A DNA stretch of 64,000 nucleotides from Comamonas testosteroni (GCF_030505195.1 NZ_CP129672.1:4374501-4438500); one strand, 5' to 3'; shown: positions 18,775 through 27,692, counted from the stretch's first letter. Notes: a model not told the origin generated them from the sequence alone. Translations and numbers: made by a program.

Positions 18775-19941
18775 ATGCAAAAACTTTCTTCATCCCCCGC
18801 ACCGGACTCCATTCAGGTCGATGTGCCGGTGCGACCGATGCGGCCCATCAAGGGGCGAGGGGCCGCCAGCCAGATCACGCACCGGTTTGCGCGGGAGCTG
18901 CGCCAGGGCTTCGATGACGGCTGGGGCAAGTCCGAACAGGATGAAGGAAGCGAAGTGGGCGAGGAGGTCAAGACCTGGTGCACCCATCTGGAGTGGGAGC
19001 GGGCTAAATCAGCACTGAGCCGCCACGAATCGCCCGATCTGCCTTTTCATCTGGGGCTAAACCCCTACAGAGGATGTGAGCATGGCTGCATTTATTGCTA
19101 TGCACGCCCTAGTCACAGCTATCTGGGCTATTCACCGGGGCTGGATTTCGAAACCCGGCTGATTGCCAAGGAGAACCTGCCCGAGGTGCTGCGCGTCGAG
19201 TTATCCCGGTCCAGCCATGTGGCGGCGCCCATCATGCTCGGCTCGGTCACGGACTGCTACCAGCCTGTGGAGCGCGAAGTCGGGTTGACGCGCCGCGTGA
19301 TAGAGGTTCTGGCGCAGGCCAGGCACCCGTTTTCCATCGTCACCAAGGGCAGTGGCATTGAACGAGACCTTGATTTGCTGGTGCCGCTGGCACAGCAGCA
19401 TCTGGTGGCCGTTTATGTGACGTTGACCACCTTGCAGCCCGAGCTGGCCCGGAAGCTGGAGCCACGCGCCGCTGCGCCGCATCGGCGGCTGCGCATGATT
19501 CGGACCCTGAGCGAGGCAGGCATACCCGTAGGCGTCAGCCTGGCACCGCAGATTCCGTTCCTGAACGACGATATGGAGCAGGTGCTGGCCGCAGCCAGCG
19601 AGGCCGGTGCAAGACAGGCTTTTTATGCAGTGCTGCGCCTGCCGTGGGAAGTGGCTCCGCTGTTCAATGAATGGCTGATGCTGCACTATCCCGAGCGTGC
19701 CCAACGCGTGATGGAGCGTGTGCGAGATCTGCATGGGATCAGCGAAGCGGGCAGAGCCGAGGGCAAGGTCTACAACAGCAGGTTCGGCCAGCGCATGAAA
19801 GGAGCAGGCGCCTGGGCCGATATGCTGGCGCAACGCTTTGCACTGGCCTGCCGCAAGCTTGGGCTGAATCGTGAGCGCGTGCGACTGGACTGCGATCAGT
19901 ACCATCACTCTTTGCTGTCGCCGCAGCAAAGTCTTTTCTGA
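18775..19941 (+). CDS. PA0069-family radical SAM protein (SplB-like), SOS-controlled
   Basis: A 388-residue radical SAM protein. The cluster ligands are C101, C105 and C108 in CEHGCIYC (CxxxCxxC), preceded by the LNPYRG segment typical of the PA0069/Rv2578c group, which is distantly like spore photoproduct lyase. A long, charged N-terminal tail precedes the barrel. The start at 18775 is preferred because the in-frame ATG at 18760 lies inside the LexA box. From memory, P. aeruginosa PA0069 is in the LexA regulon, which agrees with the operator here. The biochemical reaction is not established; a nucleic-acid repair or modification role is inferred. Confidence 0.85.
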   Translation: MQKLSSSPAPDSIQVDVPVRPMRPIKGRGAASQITHRFARELRQGFDDGWGKSEQDEGSEVGEEVKTWCTHLEWERAKSALSRHESPDLPFHLGLNPYRGCEHGCIYCYARPSHSYLGYSPGLDFETRLIAKENLPEVLRVELSRSSHVAAPIMLGSVTDCYQPVEREVGLTRRVIEVLAQARHPFSIVTKGSGIERDLDLLVPLAQQHLVAVYVTLTTLQPELARKLEPRAAAPHRRLRMIRTLSEAGIPVGVSLAPQIPFLNDDMEQVLAAASEAGARQAFYAVLRLPWEVAPLFNEWLMLHYPERAQRVMERVRDLHGISEAGRAEGKVYNSRFGQRMKGAGAWADMLAQRFALACRKLGLNRERVRLDCDQYHHSLLSPQQSLF

Positions 19942-20013
19942 TGTCTGGTCTCATTGCGTTGCGTGCCGATCCGGAACGGGTCTACGCAGCGAGCTGCTGC
20001 TGGCCCGCCGCAA

Positions 20014-20047
20014 AAAAAGCCGGAATCTGGCGTGACTCCGGCCTTTT
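20014..20047. terminator. Terminator between convergent genes
   Basis: AAAAAAGCCGGA pairs with TCCGGCCTTTT around a 12-base loop. It separates the radical SAM gene from the minus-strand Bug receptor gene. Confidence 0.8.
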
Positions 20048-20062
20048 GGGCACCTGAACTGT

Positions 20063-21058
20063 TTACTGAGGCTGGTAATCAATGGACTTGAGCAAGGCCT
20101 GCTGGCGCTGAAAGGCCTTCTGCAGTTCGCTCATCAGCGCTTCCGGGGTCGCGTCGGTGCCGGGTTCCATGCCCATGTCCCTGAGCCTGGCTTCGACCTG
20201 GGGCTGCTTGAAATACTGCAGCGCGATCGCTCTGACCCTGGCCTGCACATCGGCAGGGATATCGGGGCGCGACCAGACGCCGAACCAGCTCACCTCGGAC
20301 AGTTGCGGGTAGTCCAGTTCCTTGAAGGTGGGTACATCGGGCAGTTGCACCATGCGCGTGGGGTAGTTCACGGCCAGCGGCTTGACCTTGCCGGCCTTGA
20401 TCAGCGGCAGGGCGGTGGTGAGCCCGTCCATCATCAGCGGCACATGGCCGCCCATGAGGTCGCTGAGCGCCGGGGGGGAGCCCTTGTAGCCCAGGTGCTT
20501 CATCTTGATATTGAGCAACTGCCCCAGCAGCATGCCCGAGGTATGGCCGCGCATACCCGTGGCATACGAGGCAAAGTCCAGTCCGTCGGACTGCTTTTTG
20601 CCGTAGTCGGCCAGCTGCTGCAGATTGCTGGGCGGGAAGTCCTTGTTGGCAATCAGCACCAGGCCGTTGCGGCTGAGCTGGGCCAGTGGCTTCAGATCCT
20701 TGAACGGCTGGTAGCTGACCTTGTAGGCCAGCGGCGTCTCGCTGACGATGCCGCCCTGGATCAGCAAGAACGTATGGGCATCCTTGCCGTTGGCCAGCAG
20801 GTCGTTGACGGCCAGCACGCCGGCTGCGCCGGGTTTGGATTCGACAATCACCGGTTTGCCCAGCTGCTTTTGCATGCCGTCGGCCAGCAGGCGAGCCAGC
20901 GAGTCAGCATTGCCGCCGGCCGGGCCGCCGACCACCAGGCGTAAGGGCTTGACGGGCCAGAGCGCTTGCTGAGCATTGGCTGTCAACGGCATGGTGGCAG
21001 CACTCAGGCTCAGGCAGCTTGCCAGTGCAATGGCCCTCCAGGGCATGGTTTGCTTCAT
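20063..21058 (-). CDS. Bug-family tripartite tricarboxylate receptor
   Basis: A 331-residue periplasmic receptor with a signal peptide ending at ANAQQ. It contains WPVKPLRLVVGGPAGGNADS, the classic Bug start, and AVNYPTRMVQLPDVPTF later. These proteins bind small carboxylates for TctAB transporters, but Burkholderiales encode many with no permease nearby, as here. The ATG at 21058 has AGGAGA upstream. It lies 172 bases downstream of the LysR gene on the same strand and may share its transcript. Ligand unknown. Confidence 0.88.
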   Translation of the reverse strand: MKQTMPWRAIALASCLSLSAATMPLTANAQQALWPVKPLRLVVGGPAGGNADSLARLLADGMQKQLGKPVIVESKPGAAGVLAVNDLLANGKDAHTFLLIQGGIVSETPLAYKVSYQPFKDLKPLAQLSRNGLVLIANKDFPPSNLQQLADYGKKQSDGLDFASYATGMRGHTSGMLLGQLLNIKMKHLGYKGSPPALSDLMGGHVPLMMDGLTTALPLIKAGKVKPLAVNYPTRMVQLPDVPTFKELDYPQLSEVSWFGVWSRPDIPADVQARVRAIALQYFKQPQVEARLRDMGMEPGTDATPEALMSELQKAFQRQQALLKSIDYQPQ

Positions 21059-21230
21059 CTTTGTCTCCTCTGTTTTGACTGCCCGGCAGCCTGTCCGCTG
21101 CGTCGATGAACGCTCTGCGGAGAGTGCTTTGTCGAGGGCAAATCTGCAGCCCTGTCGCCTGCCGGGAGCTGGCTGCCCGAGCAGCGCTGTCAAAAATTCT
21201 CGGTGCAAGGAGGGCAGAGGGTTTGACGAA

Positions 21231-22166
21231 TTACGCCAGCTTCTTGGCCGTTGGGGCTTTCAAGGGTTTTGGAGCGGTCTGCCGGACAGTGGGCAGATCG
21301 GCGCCACCGTTACTTTCAATGGCCTTGAAGAAAGAGCGCACCAGCAGGCTTTCGCTGCGCTCCTTCATGCAATAGACATAGGTGGTGGTGCTGGCCGGGT
21401 CGCCGGCAATACGCACGGGCCTGAAGCGCGGGTCGGCAATGAATTCGGCCTCGGACACGGCACCGATGCCCAGGCCGCGCGCCACGGCCTCGCGTATGGC
21501 CTCGCGGCTGCCGATCTCCAGCTGGGTGCGGGGCTTCACACCGGCCGCCTGCAGTGCTGCCTCTATGGCCGTGCGCGTGGTCGAGCCTTGCTCGCGCAGC
21601 AAGAGCGGCAGGCCGTGCAGCTCGGCCAGCTCGACCTGCTCGCGCCTTGCCAGCGGATGGTCGACATGGGCAAACAAGATGATGGCGTGGCGCGCATATT
21701 CGCGCGCCAGCAGCTCGGGCCTGTCATACAGACCGGCCAGTACCGCCACATCGGTGGTGTAGTTCTCCAGATCGTGCAGCACCTGCTGCGAGTTGCCCAT
21801 GCGGATCGACAGCTTCATGCCGGGATGGCGGGCGCTGTAGGCCGCCACCATCTCGATCACATGAAACGGCCCCACGGCGCCGATCTTGAGTTCGCCCTGG
21901 TTGAGCTGGCCCGAGTCGCGCAGAAAGAACTCGGTTTCAGCCTCCAGCACGAGCAGCTTCTGCGCCAGCGTCATGAGCTTGTGGCCGGCACCGGTGAGCG
22001 TCATGCGATAGCCCTGGCGGTGGAAGAGCTCAATCTGGCTTTGCCGCTCCAGCGTGGCGATCTGGCTGGAGACCGTGGGCTGGCTCACGCCCAGGGCGCG
22101 GGCGGCAGCGCTCAGGCTGCCTTGCTGGGCCACGGCGATAAAGGCTCTGTAGCGGGCGGTGCTCAT
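21231..22166 (-). CDS. LysR-type regulator, likely for the phosphonate cluster
   Basis: A 311-residue LysR protein. The HTH GSLSAAARALGVSQPTVSSQ is at about residues 16-35 and the effector domain follows from about 90. It is divergent from phnD, and LysR proteins commonly control the divergent operon, so it probably activates phnDCE in response to a phosphonate or its product (inferred). The C-terminal tail after about residue 285 is Ala/Pro/Lys rich and looks unstructured. Confidence 0.85.
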   Translation of the reverse strand: MSTARYRAFIAVAQQGSLSAAARALGVSQPTVSSQIATLERQSQIELFHRQGYRMTLTGAGHKLMTLAQKLLVLEAETEFFLRDSGQLNQGELKIGAVGPFHVIEMVAAYSARHPGMKLSIRMGNSQQVLHDLENYTTDVAVLAGLYDRPELLAREYARHAIILFAHVDHPLARREQVELAELHGLPLLLREQGSTTRTAIEAALQAAGVKPRTQLEIGSREAIREAVARGLGIGAVSEAEFIADPRFRPVRIAGDPASTTTYVYCMKERSESLLVRSFFKAIESNGGADLPTVRQTAPKPLKAPTAKKLA

Positions 22167-22335
22167 GCAGGTTTCATCTCAAGGTTTGATCTATGGAATC
22201 TGTCAAAACTGATTCTGAAACCTTCACATGACAGTCATATGTCGTCCCTAATATTTGCGTCAACGCACTGCAATGACGGTGCGACGGCAGCCCGGAAAAG
22301 CTGCACTTCACACGCACATGCAAAGGATGAATTCC

Positions 22336-23211
22336 GTGACGATGACCCGCAAAACCTGGCTCAAAGCCGCAGCAGCCAGCCTGACGCTTGCCGCCACCAC
22401 TGCCGTCATGGCGCAGCAGCCCACCGAGCTTCGCGTGGGCCTGATCCCCTCCGAAGACGCCCAGGCCATGATGCGCGCCAGCCAGCAGGTCATGGACCAA
22501 CTGGCTGCCAAGACCGGCCTGAAGATCAAGCCCTTTGTGGCCAATGACTACAACGGCGTGATCGAGGCCATGCGCTCGGGCAAGATCGACGTGGCCTATT
22601 TCGGGCCCTTCTCCTATGTGCTGGCCAGCCAGCTGGCGAATGCCGAGGCATTCGCCATTCCCGTGGCCAAGAAATCGGGCAAGAGCTCGTACAACAGCAT
22701 CATCATCAGCAAAAAGGACAAGGGCCTGGGCACCGTGCCCCAGTTGCAGGGCAGGACCTTTGCCTTTGTCGATCCCAGCTCGGCATCGGGCCATCTGTTT
22801 CCCAAGGCCGGTCTCAAGGCCGAGGGCATCGATACCGACAAATATTTCTCCCGCGTGATCTTCTCGGGCTCGCACGACGCCAGCATCATGGCCGTGGCCA
22901 ACGGCAAGGTGGATGCGGCGGCCGTGGCCGATCCCATCTTCCAGACGGCCGTCGCCAAGGGCCATGTGAAGGCCGAGGATTTCCAGATCATCTGGCGCTC
23001 CAAGGACATCCCCGAGTCGCCCATGGCCTGGCGCAGGAATCTGGACGAAGCCACCAAGAAGAAAGTGGCTGCGGCTCTGGCCGAGATCAAGGGCCTGCCC
23101 TGGGGCGACCGTGGCGAGCTCAATGGCTTTGCGCCCACCAACGATCAGGCCTATGACGTGGTGCGCCAGACTGCCAAGGCGCTGAACCTGGACCTCGGGA
23201 AGATGAAATGA
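22336..23211 (+). CDS. phnD: Phosphonate ABC transporter, periplasmic binding protein
   Basis: A 291-residue receptor of the PhnD family with a signal peptide ending near VMAQQ and the conserved YFGPFSYVLA segment that lines the phosphonate site, then DPSSASGHLFPKAGL. The GTG at 22336 is chosen because AAAGGA ends 8 bases upstream; the ATG at 22342 is an alternative. Its stop overlaps phnC by ATGA. It supplies organophosphonate to PhnCE. Confidence 0.9.
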   Translation: MTMTRKTWLKAAAASLTLAATTAVMAQQPTELRVGLIPSEDAQAMMRASQQVMDQLAAKTGLKIKPFVANDYNGVIEAMRSGKIDVAYFGPFSYVLASQLANAEAFAIPVAKKSGKSSYNSIIISKKDKGLGTVPQLQGRTFAFVDPSSASGHLFPKAGLKAEGIDTDKYFSRVIFSGSHDASIMAVANGKVDAAAVADPIFQTAVAKGHVKAEDFQIIWRSKDIPESPMAWRRNLDEATKKKVAAALAEIKGLPWGDRGELNGFAPTNDQAYDVVRQTAKALNLDLGKMK

Positions 23212-24053
23212 TCAGCATCCGCAATCTGCGCAAAAGCTATGGCAGCAACCATGTGCTGCATGGCATCGACATGGATGTGAAGGCCGGCGAGTTCGTGGTC
23301 ATGCTGGGCCTGTCGGGCGCGGGCAAGTCCACCTTGCTGCGCTGCATGAACGGGCTCAACCAGCCCGACAGCGGCCAGCTGCAGGTGGGCGGTATCGACC
23401 TGATGCGCAGGCACTCGCGCCGCGAGCTGGCCCGCTATGTGGCCATGGTCTTCCAGCACCACAACCTGGTGCAGCGCCTGTCGGTGCGCAAGAACGTGCT
23501 CACGGGGCGGCTGGGCCAGGTCGGCACGCTGGCCTCGGTGCTGCAGCTGTTCAGGCAAAGCGATATCGCGCTGGCCGACGCCTGCCTGCAGCGCGTGGGC
23601 CTGGCCCACAAGGCCGATGAGCGCACCGAGGCACTCTCGGGCGGGCAGATGCAGCGCGTGGGCATTGCCCGTGCACTGGCCCAGCAGCCGCAGGTGATTC
23701 TGGCCGACGAGCCCGTGGCCAGCCTGGACCCCAAGACCGCGCGCAGCGTGCTGCAGTATCTGCGCGATGCCACGCGCGAGCTGGGCATTGCCGTGGTCTG
23801 CAATCTGCACCAGGTCGATTACGCGCGGGAGTTTGGCGATCGCATTGTCGGCCTGTCCCAGGGGCGCATGGTGTTTGATGGCGTGCCAGAGCAACTGGAC
23901 GAGGCCGCGCTCAACGCCATCTACAGCGGCGAGCCGCAGCCCGCCGGACATGCGGCAGAGCAGGGCGGTGCGATGCATGTCGGCAGCACCGCAGCCGGCA
24001 ACTGGCTGCCCGGGGCGATGTCGCCAGCGGCGGTCGCAGGAGGTCTGCAATGA
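23208..24053 (+). CDS. phnC: Phosphonate ABC transporter ATP-binding protein
   Basis: A 281-residue ATPase with Walker A GLSGAGKST, signature LSGGQMQRVGIARAL and Walker B ILADEPVASLD. This is a PhnC-type subunit of an inner-membrane phosphonate importer. The last 30 or so residues (from about HAAEQ) are an Ala/Gly-rich extension beyond the usual fold. It overlaps phnD upstream and phnE downstream by ATGA, so all three are translated together. Confidence 0.93.
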   Translation: MISIRNLRKSYGSNHVLHGIDMDVKAGEFVVMLGLSGAGKSTLLRCMNGLNQPDSGQLQVGGIDLMRRHSRRELARYVAMVFQHHNLVQRLSVRKNVLTGRLGQVGTLASVLQLFRQSDIALADACLQRVGLAHKADERTEALSGGQMQRVGIARALAQQPQVILADEPVASLDPKTARSVLQYLRDATRELGIAVVCNLHQVDYAREFGDRIVGLSQGRMVFDGVPEQLDEAALNAIYSGEPQPAGHAAEQGGAMHVGSTAAGNWLPGAMSPAAVAGGLQ

Positions 24054-24886
24054 ACAGTCAGAGCCTGAAACAGCCAGACCGCTGGCAATGGACGGCCGCA
24101 CGCCCGCAAGGCAAGAGCGGCTGGCTGGGTTATGCCGCGCTGGCCCTGTTCATCGCCTGGGTGCTGCAGTGGAGCGCAGCGGGCGCGCAGATGAGCTGGA
24201 GCGAGCTGGCGGGCGGCATGCCGCAGATTGGCGACTTTCTCTCGCGCTCGGTGCCGCCCGACTGGAGCATGCTGCCGCGCCTGTGGGCACCGGCGCTGGA
24301 GACCATACAGATCGCCATCTGGGGCACCTTGCTCAGCGTGATCCTGGCGCTGCCGCTGTCTTTTGTCGCGGCCGGCAATCTGCACGGCTGGCATTGGCTG
24401 CGCCGCATCACGCGCCAGTTTCTCAATGTGATCCGCAGCATCAACGAGCTGATTCTGGCGCTGGTGTTTGTCTCGGCCGTGGGTCTGGGCCCTTTCCCCG
24501 GCGTGCTGGCCCTGGCCCTGCATGGCATGGGCATGCTGGCCAAGTTCTTTGCCGAGGCGATCGAGGAGATCGACGACGGGCCGCTGCAGGCCTTGCGCAG
24601 CGCCGGAGCCAGCCAGCTGCAGATCATTGCCTTCGGCGTGGTGCCCCAGGTCATCACCGCCTGGATTGCCGTGGTGCTCTATCGCTTCGAGGTCAATCTG
24701 CGCTCGGCCACCGTGCTGGGCATGGTGGGCGCGGGCGGTCTGGGCTTCGAGCTGGTCAGCAGCCTCAAGCTGTTCCGCTACCAGGAAACCGCGACCTGCA
24801 TCATCGTCATCACGGTGATGGTGATTGCCGCAGACATGGCATCCCACTGGCTGCGCAGCCGCATACAGCAGGGCGCTCGCCACTGA
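24050..24886 (+). CDS. phnE: Phosphonate ABC transporter permease
   Basis: A 278-residue permease with about six membrane helices and an EAA-type loop around AIEEIDDGPLQALRSAGASQ, where it docks with PhnC. PhnE family, single permease gene. It is followed by a 120-base spacer with a small repeat element and then the dehydrogenase gene. Confidence 0.92.
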   Translation: MNSQSLKQPDRWQWTAARPQGKSGWLGYAALALFIAWVLQWSAAGAQMSWSELAGGMPQIGDFLSRSVPPDWSMLPRLWAPALETIQIAIWGTLLSVILALPLSFVAAGNLHGWHWLRRITRQFLNVIRSINELILALVFVSAVGLGPFPGVLALALHGMGMLAKFFAEAIEEIDDGPLQALRSAGASQLQIIAFGVVPQVITAWIAVVLYRFEVNLRSATVLGMVGAGGLGFELVSSLKLFRYQETATCIIVITVMVIAADMASHWLRSRIQQGARH

Positions 24887-24942
24887 TTTCGCTGCGGTGC
24901 CGGCGTGCGCTGCAGTGCTTGAAAACATCAAAAATATGAGCT

Positions 24943-24976
24943 ATCAGCGCTTTTTACATAAGCGTCAAGGGCTGAT
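24943..24976. repeat. Short intergenic inverted-repeat element (copy 1)
   Basis: ATCAGCGCTT pairs in two blocks with AAGCG and GCTGAT, beside AAATATGAGCTATC. The A-rich flanks and GCTAT/AGCGC words recur at 33098-33173 and 55114-55193, suggesting one family of dispersed elements in this genome. Confidence 0.5.
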
Positions 24977-25006
24977 TTCGCTCAAAAAACGTCAAAGGGC
25001 TTTCTC

Positions 25007-26095
25007 GTGTGGACCTATCACAACCCCGTGCACATCAGCGTGGGTCGCAACAGTCTCGATCAGCTGCCGGCCTTGCTGGCCGGGCGCAGCTGCCTGCTGG
25101 TCACTTTCCCCGAGGCCCAAAGCCTGGGCCTGGTGCAGCGCATGCGCCAGCTGCTGGGAGCACAACTGCGCGGCGTGATCGACCGCATTGCCCCCAATCC
25201 CGATGTGCAGTGGCTGGCGCCGCTGTACGAGCAGGTGCAGCGTGACCATGCCGAGGTGCCCGTGATCGTGGCCCTGGGCGGCGGCAGCGCCATCGACTCG
25301 GCCAAGGCCTTGATCTGCCGTACGCCCGGAGGCCGGTTTGCCGACCTGCTGGCGCTGCTCAAGCGGGGCGGCCAGTTGGGTCAGGAAGGGCACAAGGCCT
25401 TGATCGCCATCCCCACCACGGCCGGCACGGGCAGTGAAGTCACGCCCTGGGCCACGATCTGGGATCAGGCCGCAGGCCAGAAGTATTCGCTGCACCAGTC
25501 CTGCACCTGGCCCGAGGCTGCGGTGATCGATGCCGAGCTGATGACCAGCCTGCCCGCCGGTGCCACTCTGGCCTCGGGGCTGGATGCGCTGTCGCATGCG
25601 CTGGAATCCATCTGGAACGTGAACCGCAACCCGGTCTCCATGGCGCTGGCCGTGCAGTCGGCCCGCCGCACCCTGGCCACGCTGCCCGCGCTGATGCAGG
25701 ATCTGGGCAGCGCGCAGCTGCGCAGCGAGATGGCCGAGGCAGCGCTGATGGCCGGCCTGGCGTTTTCCAACACCAAGACCGCTCTGGCGCATTCGCTGTC
25801 CTACGACATCACGCTGCAGCATGGCGTGCCGCACGGTCTGGCCTGCTCGTTCAGCCTGCCCCTGGTGCTGGAGATGGCGCTGGGCGCAGACGCTGCGGCC
25901 GATGCGGCCTTGCTCTCCATCTTCGATGCCGGCACGCCTGCTGCGGCCATCGAGCATCTGCGCGGCGCTCTGCAAGGGCTGGGCGTTGCCACCGATCCGG
26001 CCCACTATGGCGTACCGCCCGAGGACTGGGGCGCCATGGTGCAAAAAGCCGCCAGCGGCCCGCGCGGCCGCAACTTCATTCGCTCCCTGAACTGA
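25007..26095 (+). CDS. Iron-containing alcohol dehydrogenase, phosphonoacetaldehyde/hydroxyethylphosphonate type
   Basis: A 362-residue group III (iron) alcohol dehydrogenase. The NAD(P)-binding GGGSAIDSAK is at 91-100, and the metal ligands read as D193, H197, H262 and H276. Family members near phn genes interconvert phosphonoacetaldehyde and 2-hydroxyethylphosphonate (PhpC type, known from phosphinothricin synthesis). Here it stands between the phosphonate importer and phnX, so oxidation of hydroxyethylphosphonate to feed PhnX is the simplest reading. The GTG start at 25007 has AAAGGG upstream. The exact substrate is inferred from context. Confidence 0.8.
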   Translation: MWTYHNPVHISVGRNSLDQLPALLAGRSCLLVTFPEAQSLGLVQRMRQLLGAQLRGVIDRIAPNPDVQWLAPLYEQVQRDHAEVPVIVALGGGSAIDSAKALICRTPGGRFADLLALLKRGGQLGQEGHKALIAIPTTAGTGSEVTPWATIWDQAAGQKYSLHQSCTWPEAAVIDAELMTSLPAGATLASGLDALSHALESIWNVNRNPVSMALAVQSARRTLATLPALMQDLGSAQLRSEMAEAALMAGLAFSNTKTALAHSLSYDITLQHGVPHGLACSFSLPLVLEMALGADAAADAALLSIFDAGTPAAAIEHLRGALQGLGVATDPAHYGVPPEDWGAMVQKAASGPRGRNFIRSLN

Positions 26096-26153
26096 GTCGC
26101 GGAACCCGAACCGGTCTCCGCTTTCCATCCCCTTGAAGCCACCACTGAAAACC

Positions 26154-27017
26154 ATGAACTCCATCGCTCAAGCTGAAACTCTGGTGCTCTCCCAGCCCGC
26201 CGCCGATCTGTCGCCGCTGCAAGCCGTCATCTTTGACTGGGCCGGCACGCTGGTGGACTTTGGCTCGCTCGCACCCACGCAGATTTTTGTCGAAGCCTTT
26301 GCCAGCTTCGGCATCACCATCACCCTGGCCCAGGCACGCGGCCCCATGGGCCTGTCCAAATGGGACCATATCCACCAGCTGCTGCAAGATGAAAGCATTG
26401 CTGCGCAGTGGCAGACCGCTTTTGGCCGGACGCCGACCGATGAGGATGTGGATGCCATCTACGCGCGCTTCATGCCTTTGCAGATTGCCAAGGTGGGAGA
26501 GTTCTCGGCACCCATCGAGGGCGCGGTGCAGACGCTGCAATGGCTGCGCGCCCAGGGCCTGAAGATCGGATCCTGCTCGGGCTACCCGCGCGAAGTGCTC
26601 AACCAGTTGCTGCCGCAGGCCGAGGGCGCAGGCCTCAAGCCCGACTATGTGGTGGCGGGCGACGAGCTGGAAGCCGGCGGTCGCCCTGGCCCCTTCATGG
26701 CACTGGCCAATGTGCTGGCGCTGGGTATCGGCGATGTGCGTGCCTGCGTGAAGGTGGACGACACCGTGCCCGGCATCGAGGAAGGTCTGCGCGCAGGCAT
26801 GTGGACGGTGGGCCTTAGCCTGTCGGGCAACGAGGTCGGCTATAGCGTGCAGGAGTTTGCCAGGGCGCCCGAGGAGGAGGTCGAGGCCCGTGTCGCCGTG
26901 GCCGAAGCCAAGCTCAAAAAGGCCGGAGCCCACTATGTGGTGCGCAGCGTGGCCGATCTGCCGGCCGTGCTGGTGCAGATCGCCACCGAAATGCGTGCCG
27001 GAAAAATGCCGTTCTAG
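26154..27017 (+). CDS. phnX: Phosphonoacetaldehyde hydrolase
   Basis: A 287-residue HAD-fold enzyme that cleaves phosphonoacetaldehyde to acetaldehyde and phosphate. The nucleophile is D28 in FDWAGTLVD, and the Schiff-base Lys is K69 in MGLSKWDHI, both required features of PhnX. Lengths match the family (about 270-290). The ATG at 26154 was preferred over an upstream TTG. No 2-AEP transaminase gene (phnW) is present in this cluster. Confidence 0.95.
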   Translation: MNSIAQAETLVLSQPAADLSPLQAVIFDWAGTLVDFGSLAPTQIFVEAFASFGITITLAQARGPMGLSKWDHIHQLLQDESIAAQWQTAFGRTPTDEDVDAIYARFMPLQIAKVGEFSAPIEGAVQTLQWLRAQGLKIGSCSGYPREVLNQLLPQAEGAGLKPDYVVAGDELEAGGRPGPFMALANVLALGIGDVRACVKVDDTVPGIEEGLRAGMWTVGLSLSGNEVGYSVQEFARAPEEEVEARVAVAEAKLKKAGAHYVVRSVADLPAVLVQIATEMRAGKMPF

Positions 27018-27069
27018 GACCCGGTTCGGGAGCTGGCAGACCTGGTTGCAGGTCCTGCCCCGAACAGCC

Positions 27070-27102
27070 AAGCCCCAGGCCTGATGGCCCGGGGCTTTTT
27101 TT
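27070..27102 (+). terminator. Rho-independent terminator after phnX
   Basis: AAGCCCC-A-GGCC pairs with GGCC-C-GGGGCTT around TGAT, followed by a T run. It ends the phosphonate operon. Confidence 0.9.
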
Positions 27103-27115
27103 CGGCGGTTGGGGC

Positions 27116-27634
27116 TCAGCCCTCAGGCGTCTGCGCCACGGGATCGAGCTGCTCGTGATGCTCGATGACCTTGCGCATCAACTGGGTGAATAGCTCGCGT
27201 TCGGTCTCGCTCAGCGGCTCCAGCATCTGCTGCTGGGCTTGCAGCACGGACGGGCCGGCGTCGGCCAGCAGGGCCTGGCCCTCGGGTGTCAGGGACAGCA
27301 GACGCACGCGGCGATCCTTGGCGGTGTGCTGGCGCTGCAGCAGACCACGTGCTTCCAGGCGGTCAATCACGCCGCCGATGGTGGATTTGTCAAAGCCCAC
27401 TTCCATGCTCAGCGTGCGCTGGTCTATGCCCGGCAGATGCACCAGTTTTTGCAGCACGGCAAATTGCAGCGGCGTAACGCCCCAGGCTTCGGTGGCCTGG
27501 CTGAACACGGCCACGGCCACCTGTTGCAGGCGGCGTATGCCGTGGCCGGGAAAGGTTTCCACCTCCAGTCGTGGAAACAAGGAGGGGCTGCTGGCGCTGT
27601 CTGAGGCAGCGTTTGGCAGTGAAGAATTAATCAT
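27116..27634 (-). CDS. mobR: MarR-type repressor of 3-hydroxybenzoate oxidation
   Basis: A 172-residue MarR protein. The winged helix runs through GIDQRTLSMEVGFDKSTIGG and the DRR wing (TAKDRRVRLLSL). It is divergent from mobA with palindromic sites between, exactly as described for mobR/mobA of C. testosteroni, where MobR represses mobA and is released by 3-hydroxybenzoate. The start at 27634 is the first Met with a downstream HTH fully contained; upstream in-frame codons run across the operator region. Confidence 0.88.
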   Translation of the reverse strand: MINSSLPNAASDSASSPSLFPRLEVETFPGHGIRRLQQVAVAVFSQATEAWGVTPLQFAVLQKLVHLPGIDQRTLSMEVGFDKSTIGGVIDRLEARGLLQRQHTAKDRRVRLLSLTPEGQALLADAGPSVLQAQQQMLEPLSETERELFTQLMRKVIEHHEQLDPVAQTPEG

Positions 27635-27692
27635 GGTTTTCCCTAGGTGGGGTTGGCATTTCAAGGCTCGGATAATACGATGCATGCGTTTG

